Below, one piece after another: positions 23,610 to 29,134 of a DNA stretch of 29,134 nt. Source of the stretch: DASXRU01 sp039933315 (lineage in GTDB: Bacteria; Acidobacteriota; Blastocatellia; Pyrinomonadales; Pyrinomonadaceae); assembly GCA_039933315.1 (NCBI GenBank), contig JBDTOI010000037.1, positions 1 to 29,134 on the forward strand, written 5' to 3'. The notes beneath the pieces are model-generated. The model was given only the letters and a program-made list of their open reading frames with translations. It was not told the DNA's origin and searched no databases. The stretch's first letter is position 1; the number at the start of each line of letters is the position of its first letter. The position numbers were made by a program, and so were the translations under genes.

Positions 23610-25010
23610 TTACGAACAGTTCATTCGTAGCCGACGTGCCAGATCCGAATCGAACCGATTCTCGGGATCCACGCGCGACTTTACACGTTGCCACTCGGCC
23701 AACCGCGGGTACATTGCCTGAAAAGTCTCAGCCCGCATTCTGGCGTCCTTCGCCAGATAAACCCGACCGCCATGCTGCAAAACAATATCGTCCAGACGAT
23801 CGAGGAAGGGAAACAGTCCCTCATCGCGAATGGGAAAGTCCAGTGTCAGCGTATGTCCTGCCATGGGAAACGAGAGCAAGCCTGACCCCTCCGGCCCGAA
23901 GCGTTTCAGCACCGAAAGAAAACTGGAGCGGCGACTGCGGGCCAGCTCCTCCATAATCTTCTGCAAGCCACGCTCGGATTCTGCCAGCGGCAGCACGCAT
24001 TGATACTGCACGAAACCTTTCCTGCCGTACATGCGGTTCCAGTTTTGTATGCGGTCGAGCGGGAAAAAGAAACGATCGAAAGTATCAATGAATGGTGCTA
24101 TTCGTCGCCCCTGCCAGCTGTAGAAAGTCTCATTAAATGCCGCCATGGTAAAGCGATTCAGGGCGAAGGGAGGAAAGCCGAACCGGAGTTTAAGGTGGCG
24201 GCTCTTTGGGCTGTTGTTGGTTTCCTTCAAGCGACGTGGCAAGTCTGAACGCTTTGCATGATGCCCCCGGATCAAGATGCCGCGCCCCAGACCTCGCCCG
24301 GCAACGCAGTCAATCCATGCCACCGTGTATTCATCATCCAACTGCTCGTCCTCGAGCAGACTGAGCGACGTATCCAGATCTTTCGCCCGGGTTTGCTGCA
24401 CCACCATGTACGGAGTCTCAATAGGAATCAGCTGGAGCTCGACGTCGGTGATGATGCCCGTCAAGCCCATCCCGCCGACTGTGGCCCAGAATAATTCAGC
24501 TTCTCGATCCGGTGAACAGCCCACCTGGTTGCCATTGGCCATGATCATTTGCAACCCGGTCACGTGTCGCCCGAACGTTCCTGCATGGTGATGGTTCTTC
24601 CCATGGATATCAGCAGCGACTGAGCCGCCGAGCGAGACGAACTTAGTGCCCGGCACCACGGGGGGAAACCAGCCCTGAGGAACAAACGTTTCGAGAATAT
24701 CGGCGAGACTGGTTCCAGCTTCAGCTTTCAGCAGCCCAGTTTTCTCATCGAAGCTGGCCACCCGGTTGAGCTTTTCGGAAAGCATCACCAGCCCCGTGGT
24801 GGAGATTGCGGCATCGCCGTAACTGCGCCCCAGCCCGCGCGCGATCACGGTACCGTTGGATGGCGGCGAAACCTCCGATATGTTCGCCGGGCAAACTATT
24901 GAAGCTTGTCCGCGAGGGAAGCCGCCCCATCCGGAAATTTCAGTCTTTGGTTGAGATTTGGGTTGCGCCTGCACGACGGTAACTATGAGGCCCCGGAAAT
25001 CTGAGATCAA
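23610..25010 (-). CDS. DprE1-like FAD-dependent decaprenylphosphoryl-beta-D-ribose 2-oxidase
   Basis: A 466-residue VAO/PCMH-fold flavoprotein. The FAD-binding stretch is IARGLGRSYGDAA (56-68), then GTSLADILETFVPQGWFPPVVPGT (about 99-122). AADIHGKNHHHAGTFG (132-147) contains the HGK of DprE1. KGFVQYQCVLP (331-341) matches the QYQ active-site strand. Lys421 in YLAKDAR corresponds to the catalytic Lys418 of the mycobacterial enzyme, and the C-terminus ends RVDPENRFDSDLARRL. The enzyme oxidises the 2' hydroxyl of lipid-linked ribose; DprE2 then reduces it to arabinose. DprE2 is not in the window. The position of mycobacterial Cys387 appears to be Thr389. The TTG start at 25010 is uncertain; a GTG at codon 13 is also possible and neither has a clear ribosome site. 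Confidence 0.87.
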   Translation of the reverse strand: MISDFRGLIVTVVQAQPKSQPKTEISGWGGFPRGQASIVCPANISEVSPPSNGTVIARGLGRSYGDAAISTTGLVMLSEKLNRVASFDEKTGLLKAEAGTSLADILETFVPQGWFPPVVPGTKFVSLGGSVAADIHGKNHHHAGTFGRHVTGLQMIMANGNQVGCSPDREAELFWATVGGMGLTGIITDVELQLIPIETPYMVVQQTRAKDLDTSLSLLEDEQLDDEYTVAWIDCVAGRGLGRGILIRGHHAKRSDLPRRLKETNNSPKSRHLKLRFGFPPFALNRFTMAAFNETFYSWQGRRIAPFIDTFDRFFFPLDRIQNWNRMYGRKGFVQYQCVLPLAESERGLQKIMEELARSRRSSFLSVLKRFGPEGSGLLSFPMAGHTLTLDFPIRDEGLFPFLDRLDDIVLQHGGRVYLAKDARMRAETFQAMYPRLAEWQRVKSRVDPENRFDSDLARRLRMNCS

Positions 25011-25091
25011 CTCAGTGGATGAACGGAATATCCGCGGGCTAGGGTGTGACCGAATTTAACGGGTTGGGAAAAAAGGACGACGTCGCCGGAT

Positions 25092-25206
25092 TTGTAGGGG
25101 CGGCACTCCGTGGCCGCCCCTCTTTAACATGCCGGCGACGCACGTTACCGCGACGCTCGCCCGTTTAAACCAACGAAGGGGCGCCCACGGAGTGGCGCCC
25201 CTACAA
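25092..25206. repeat. Family A inverted-repeat pair, copy 4
   Basis: Arms 25092-25121 and 25177-25206 with about 55 bases between. The right arm's CTACAA contains, on the minus strand, the TTG TAG that gives the last Leu and stop of the membrane-protein gene (25201-25203). The left arm lies 82 bases upstream of the DprE1-like start. Confidence 0.9.
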
Positions 25207-27021
25207 TTCATTCGGCGCCTCGGCTTTGCGCGCAAACTCGATCCAGTAGACAGCTATTCCGAGTTCGCGGTTATCTTCACTGAGGCCAAGTGACTCTGGC
25301 GATGCCGCATCCGGCAGGGAAAACTCCAGATAGTTGTGTGCCCGCATCCTGACTGCCGGCAAGGTAACACTTATCTCGTGCGGCGCGGCGTCCGTGAATA
25401 CCAGGTTCTGGATGGTGCTGCCATTTAGCTTGATGATCAGTCGCTGCTGTGGATGGTGGTTGGGTACCACGAAGGCGTGCAGCTTCGCGGTGAACAGAGT
25501 GTCCTCGGAGTGGCTCACCTTGAAAACCAAAGTCGCTTCGTTGCCTTCGGTCCAACGAGATGTCTGTTCGGCCGGACTCCAGCCATACCAGAGATAAGCG
25601 GCAGCTTCCGGAGTCGTCAGGTCAATGCGTTTCGAAGGCGCAAGGCCGATTGACGCCGGCAGCGGCGGCTTAACAAAGGTTGCCAGGAATTGCGGCTGGC
25701 GCCAATCCCAGTTTCGTTCCGGATGGTCGTCGATGTTTACCGGCCGTGTGTTCCAACGCCAGGTGGCGTGCGAAGTTGCCCCGAGACCGTTGATCACAAT
25801 GCTGATTAGTAACAACAGGGCGCCAGCGCTGGTTTCGAAAAGTGGCACAGACTTCAGTCTGTGAGACGACGTGGCGGGCAACACAGACTGAAGTCTGTGA
25901 CACCTTGCCTGTAAACCCAGAATCGCCAGCAGGACGAACCAGGGGACCAGACCGGTGCTAAAGCGCGCCCCGTAACTATGTCCGCCCCACCAATGTATCT
26001 GGCACGAGACAACCAGTATGTGCGCCACGATTACCGCCAGCGAGAGCACTACCAAACGTGGATAGACGATCTGGCGCCGGTAACGCGTCAACAGGTAGCC
26101 GATGAATAAAACTACAGGCACGTAAATGAAGAGACCGCGTGCCGGGCTAATCAGATTAGCAGCCAGCGCCGTCCAGAAAAAATCAAACTGCAGCCGGCTG
26201 GCACGGTAGTAACTCGGCAGTGCATGGCCATAGAAGTGCCACGAATAGATCACGAACGCGGCCAGCCAAACGGCTCCGGTAATGACATAACGAAGCAGTA
26301 TCGGTCGGTAATAAAGGAAGACGTAAACCGTGATGCCGATAATATGAATGGCGAAAGTTGGACGAACGATGTACATCCAGGAAAGGAGCGTGGCGAGCAG
26401 TATCGGTTTCAGGCGCCAGCGCCCAGCCGCCGCGCCAAACAGCATGAGCAGGACAACGCCGAGCAGCAGCGAACCCCACGTGTCGGTCCACAGACTTCTG
26501 GAAGCCGTACTCCAAACCTGAGTACCCAGACCACCACCGCAGGCTACCAACACACTTAACCAGGTCGTCAGCGCCAGACGCGCCATAAGAAAAAATACGC
26601 ACACCAGCGCCGCCATCAGAATAGCTGCCAGTATCTTTTCGATTTTTTCTTCGCCGTCAGGGTTGTATGTGCCGTCAGGGTTTGTCGCTGAGATACCGAT
26701 CGCGTTCATCACAGCCACGAAAGGTATCGAGAGGATAGATGTGCCCACCGGGAAGTTATGGTAAAGATGGCCATTCACCCACTCCAACTGATAGATATCG
26801 CCGTTGCGGAAGTAATAGCGAAACCACTTCGGCTCGCCGCGGGGTATGGCGTAGTGGTCCAGTTCGAAACTTCCGTGATGCAGAAGGCTTTCGCTGAGCA
26901 ACATCGAGTAGGCGGAATCCGTTACCTGATGAACGGGCGAGAGCAGGAATATCGAGAGGGCGGCGGCGAATATCAGCGCCGGCAGCAGGGAACCCGTTAT
27001 AGACTTTTTAGTAAAAGGCAT
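25201..27021 (-). CDS. GT-C-like membrane protein with C-terminal beta domain and in-frame repeat insert
   Basis: A 606-residue protein with about ten membrane spans, then a soluble C-terminus. Residues 475-606 form the beta domain shared with the two tandem paralogues (YLWYGWSPAEQTSRWTEGN ... LPDAASPESLGLSEDNRELG), but the membrane part is a different type, with ASRSLWTDTWG and QIHWWGGHSYGARFSTGLVPW, common in bacterial GT-C or DUF2142-like membrane proteins. A probable glycosyltransferase for a lipid-linked sugar, possibly arabinofuranose given UbiA and DprE1 next door; this is inference. Residues about 373-394 (RCHRLQSVLP ... SHRLKSVPL) are encoded by two copies of the CACAGACT palindrome and sit in a predicted loop after a membrane helix. 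The stop is supplied by a family A repeat. Confidence 0.75.
   Translation of the reverse strand: MPFTKKSITGSLLPALIFAAALSIFLLSPVHQVTDSAYSMLLSESLLHHGSFELDHYAIPRGEPKWFRYYFRNGDIYQLEWVNGHLYHNFPVGTSILSIPFVAVMNAIGISATNPDGTYNPDGEEKIEKILAAILMAALVCVFFLMARLALTTWLSVLVACGGGLGTQVWSTASRSLWTDTWGSLLLGVVLLMLFGAAAGRWRLKPILLATLLSWMYIVRPTFAIHIIGITVYVFLYYRPILLRYVITGAVWLAAFVIYSWHFYGHALPSYYRASRLQFDFFWTALAANLISPARGLFIYVPVVLFIGYLLTRYRRQIVYPRLVVLSLAVIVAHILVVSCQIHWWGGHSYGARFSTGLVPWFVLLAILGLQARCHRLQSVLPATSSHRLKSVPLFETSAGALLLLISIVINGLGATSHATWRWNTRPVNIDDHPERNWDWRQPQFLATFVKPPLPASIGLAPSKRIDLTTPEAAAYLWYGWSPAEQTSRWTEGNEATLVFKVSHSEDTLFTAKLHAFVVPNHHPQQRLIIKLNGSTIQNLVFTDAAPHEISVTLPAVRMRAHNYLEFSLPDAASPESLGLSEDNRELGIAVYWIEFARKAEAPNEL
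25846..25899. repeat. Pair of CACAGACT palindromes inside a gene
   Basis: CACAGACT-TC-AGTCTGTG (25846-25863) and CACAGACT-GA-AGTCTGTG (25882-25899) are inverted relative to each other, 18 bases apart. They lie in frame within the membrane-protein gene at 25201-27021 and add about 22 residues to a loop. Confidence 0.9.
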
Positions 27022-27072
27022 CTAAAGGCGGAGTTTGCCTACGGTAATGAATGCCAATCTTTTTCGCAAGGA

Positions 27073-27211
27073 TTGTAGGGGCGGCACTCCGTGGCCGCCC
27101 CTTCTTCGCTTTCAACCTGACGCTGCTCTCAAAGGAAAAGTGGCCACGGGGGGTCGGGGTAATAATGCCCGTGTACTAGGAAGGGGCGGCCACGGAGTGC
27201 CGCCCCTACAA
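27073..27211. repeat. Family A inverted-repeat pair, copy 5
   Basis: Arms 27073-27102 and 27182-27211 enclose about 79 bases. The pair fills most of the 231-base divergent gap between the GT-C-like gene (start 27021) and the GT2 gene (start 27253), so any promoters for the two must overlap or be interrupted by it. No convincing promoter was found here. Confidence 0.9.
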
Positions 27212-27252
27212 GACATAAATCCTTCGGTTCTGGTAGCATCCGCCGAACGCGC

Positions 27253-28029
27253 ATGAGTCAACAAAAACCGATTGGCTTGCAGAACCTTGCTGATCCTCGC
27301 TATGCGGAGATCCGTCTGGGGATTGTCTGCCCGATGGCGAACGAAGAAGCGAAGGTTATCTCGTTCGTTAACGATGTCCTGGATCATTGCGCTGTGTACG
27401 GATTCAAAAGTGTGACCTGCTTTGCTGTGCTCGATCTGCAAAGCAAGGACAAGACCCTCGAGTTACTCAATGGCTTGAAAGAGCAACAACCGTCGCTACA
27501 AATTGTTTGGGCGCCGGAGAACAAGTGTGTCGCCGACGCCTATGTTCGCGGATACCGCGAAGCCCTCGCTGCCGGATGTGATTGGATTCTGGAAATAGAT
27601 TGCGGCTTCAGCCATCGACCCTCAGACATTCCCCAGTTCTTCCAGGAAATGCTGCAGGGCCATGACTGCGTTTTCGGCAGTCGCTTCTGTGCGGGCGGCA
27701 GCGTCTCGGCAGCTCCTTTCAGCAGGCGGATCGTCAGTCGCGGAGGAACCATCCTCAGCAACTTGCTGTTGGGAACATCACTTAAAGATATGACCAGCGG
27801 CTTTGAACTTTTCACCCGCGCAGCGCTGGAGTACGTCTTAAAAACTGGAATTCAATCGCGCGGTCCTTTCTTCCAAACTGAGATCAGGGCCTACTGCCAT
27901 CGCTTGAAGATAATCGAGGTGCCGATCCACTACCAGGGAGCCAGCCACCGAATCAGCGGCCCGGTTCTCAAGGACGCCTTCAACAACTTGTGGCGTCTGT
28001 TTCATCTCAGGCTGCAGGGCGGTTTCTGA
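27253..28029 (+). CDS. GT2 glycosyltransferase, polyprenyl-phosphate sugar synthase-like
   Basis: A 258-residue GT-A-fold enzyme resembling dolichyl-phosphate mannose synthase. VCPMANEEAKV (25-35) is the nucleotide-sugar site, LDLQSKDKTLELL (60-72) replaces the usual DDGSxDxT strand, and EIDCGFSHRPSDIP (114-127) corresponds to the usual metal-binding DADxxHxP, with Gly118 where the second acidic residue normally stands. GSRFCAGG (142-149), TSLKDMTSGFELFTRAAL and FFQTEIRAYCHRLKIIEVPIHY follow the family order. There are no C-terminal membrane helices, as in the short DPM1 type. It would make a lipid-linked sugar donor for the GT-C enzymes. It is followed after 16 bases by the STELLO-like gene, probably on one transcript. 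Sugar specificity is unknown. Confidence 0.82.
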   Translation: MSQQKPIGLQNLADPRYAEIRLGIVCPMANEEAKVISFVNDVLDHCAVYGFKSVTCFAVLDLQSKDKTLELLNGLKEQQPSLQIVWAPENKCVADAYVRGYREALAAGCDWILEIDCGFSHRPSDIPQFFQEMLQGHDCVFGSRFCAGGSVSAAPFSRRIVSRGGTILSNLLLGTSLKDMTSGFELFTRAALEYVLKTGIQSRGPFFQTEIRAYCHRLKIIEVPIHYQGASHRISGPVLKDAFNNLWRLFHLRLQGGF

Positions 28030-28045
28030 CGCGACGGCCGAGCCT

Positions 28046-29068
28046 ATGCCTATGCACGACAAAGTCGCGATCGTAGTCACATCGATTAATGAACCCGGTC
28101 CGCCGCTGCAACTGCTGGCCGAAGGGTGCCGGAACCTGGGCCACCAGCTGATCATTATCGGCGATGAAGCCAGTCCGAAAACATTTCAACTCGAGGGCGC
28201 GCGCTTCTTCAGTCTGCCGGAGCAAACGGAGCTTGGGTTTAGGTTCGCCGAAATATGCCCGACTAAGCATTACGCTCGCAAAAACATCGGCTATCTCCTG
28301 GCGATGCGAAGCGGCGCCAACGTGATTATTGATCTGGATGATGACTGTATTCCCAACGCAGACTTCTGGCGCGCTCGCAACCGTAGTCAAACTGTGCCCA
28401 CGGATGCGGGCAACGGATGGGTCAACGTTTATCGTTATTTCTCGACAGCGAGAATCTGGCCGCGAGGATTTCCCCTGGACAAAATTAACGACCCGGCGCG
28501 TGAATTCGAAGCGCTGCCAACCGAGGAAGTGATTTGTCCGATCCAGCAGGGGCTTACCGATGGCGATCCGGATGTCGATGCCATCTACCGTCTTACCTTG
28601 CCGCTGCCGCAGACGTTCCGTGCTGATCGACGTATGGCGCTAAAGAGTGGTTCATGGTCACCATTCAACAGCCAGAACACTTGTTGGTGGTCTGCCGCTT
28701 TCCCGCTGCTATATCTGCCGGCTTCGTGCCGGTTTCGGGTGACTGATATTTGGCGCAGCTTCGTTGCCCAGCGCATAGCCTGGACCAACGACTGGGGCAT
28801 ACTCTTCCACGAACCCACCAGCACGCAGGAGCGGAATCCCCACGATCTCATTCGAGACCTCGAAGACGAGTTTCCCGGCTATTTGCGTAACAAGGAGATT
28901 TGCGAAAGGCTGGGCAAGCTTGAGCTGCAACCAGGCGTTGAAAACCTGGGTGACAACCTCCGCCGGTGCTATGCAGAACTAGTCGGTATGGGAGTGCTTG
29001 ATAAGTTCGAGTTAACGCTACTTGAAGCCTGGCTCGTAGATGCGAAGGCGGTTGCAGATTCGAACTGA
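28046..29068 (+). CDS. STELLO-like glycosyltransferase
   Basis: A 340-residue soluble protein resembling the STELLO (formerly DUF288) glycosyltransferases. The N-terminus VAIVVTSINEPGPPLQLLA (7-25) begins a Rossmann-like fold. KHYARKNIGYLLAMRSGANVIIDLDDDCIPNADFW (74-108, two adjoining stretches) carries the acidic DLDDD (96-100) that probably binds metal and nucleotide sugar. VNVYRYFSTARIWPRGFPLDKI and SQNTCWWSAAFPLLYLPASCRFRVTDIWRS (also adjoining stretches) follow. There is no membrane segment. Its sugar and acceptor are unknown; the position right after a lipid-sugar synthase suggests glycan assembly. The ATG at 28046 is followed by another at 28052; either may be used. Confidence 0.72.
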   Translation: MPMHDKVAIVVTSINEPGPPLQLLAEGCRNLGHQLIIIGDEASPKTFQLEGARFFSLPEQTELGFRFAEICPTKHYARKNIGYLLAMRSGANVIIDLDDDCIPNADFWRARNRSQTVPTDAGNGWVNVYRYFSTARIWPRGFPLDKINDPAREFEALPTEEVICPIQQGLTDGDPDVDAIYRLTLPLPQTFRADRRMALKSGSWSPFNSQNTCWWSAAFPLLYLPASCRFRVTDIWRSFVAQRIAWTNDWGILFHEPTSTQERNPHDLIRDLEDEFPGYLRNKEICERLGKLELQPGVENLGDNLRRCYAELVGMGVLDKFELTLLEAWLVDAKAVADSN

Positions 29069-29101
29069 GGCGAAACGAATTGGCGGCTTGCACAAAAACT
29101 C

Positions 29102-29134
29102 TTATTTCGTGTTCTTTCGTGCAGTTTAGTGCGA
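29102..29134. repeat. Possible partial repeat at the window edge
   Basis: TTATTTCGTGTTCTTTCGTG followed by CAGTTTAGTGCGA has the TTTCGTG-TTTCGTG periodicity of short intergenic repeats seen in related genomes. No partner arm is visible before the window ends, so this is tentative. Confidence 0.3.

Noticed and set aside
23988..23990. Cys338 of the DprE1-like protein (QYQC) as the inhibitor-reactive cysteine
   Set aside because: It directly follows the QYQ active-site strand, which corresponds to residues near 334-336 of the mycobacterial enzyme, not to Cys387.
37..27211. CRISPR array
   Set aside because: The repeats are inverted pairs dispersed over 27 kb, with no regular spacing, spacers or cas genes.
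27112..27441. Minus-strand open frame with RGGTPWPPLPS
   Set aside because: The peptide is a translation of a family A repeat arm and the rest is antisense to the GT2 gene.

Overview
The window reads as a chromosomal segment of a Gram-negative, moderately GC-rich bacterium. The fused LptF/LptG permease implies an outer membrane with lipopolysaccharide-type transport. The gene style, together with dense short inverted repeats of the 'GTAGGGGCGGCACTCCGTGG' and 'CACAGACTTCAGTCTGTG' kind, suggests Acidobacteriota, perhaps Blastocatellia. That placement is inference, because no rRNA or marker gene is present. No tRNA, rRNA, CRISPR array, transposase or phage gene was seen.

Layout. (1) 1-2.5 kb: a cyclophilin-type peptidylprolyl isomerase on the plus strand converges on a minus-strand operon. 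In transcription order that operon is a large TPR protein (4857-2560), a small membrane protein, thiE and thiD. (2) 5.1-8.3 kb: a tandem-fused LptF/LptG permease is divergent from a stand-alone 5'-3' exonuclease. (3) 8.6-29.1 kb: a surface-polysaccharide locus. It holds an ABC-2 export permease (Wzm type), a methyltransferase with an N-terminal zinc-finger-like domain, an ABC ATPase with a Wzt-like C-terminal domain, a PIG-V-like GT-C enzyme and two tandem paralogous GT-C-like membrane proteins. These are followed by a YfhO-family membrane protein, a methyltransferase fused to a beta-sandwich, a UbiA-family DPPR synthase-like prenyltransferase, a DprE1-like oxidase and another GT-C-like membrane protein. 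A polyprenyl-phosphate-sugar-synthase-like GT2 and a STELLO-like glycosyltransferase follow on the plus strand.

Working together: UbiA and DprE1 are two steps of decaprenyl-phosphoryl-arabinofuranose synthesis. The GT2 could charge a polyprenyl phosphate with another sugar, the GT-C membrane proteins could use such lipid-linked donors outside the inner membrane, and Wzm/Wzt could export the chain. This suggests an arabinofuranose-containing (or related) exported glycan; it is inference.

The most unusual signal is not a gene. Most intergenic gaps, especially from 7.4 kb onward, hold a short inverted-repeat element, from at least six sequence families. Some are nested, some supply stop codons, one is read through to form a protein tail, and one pair lies in frame inside a membrane protein. 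A subset are palindromes whose arms differ completely but remain self-complementary around a two-base TC/GA centre. No gene-free stretch exceeds about 250 bases. The longest are 4858-5106 (a possible promoter), 8343-8591, 9417-9648 and 27022-27252 (the last three all repeat elements).
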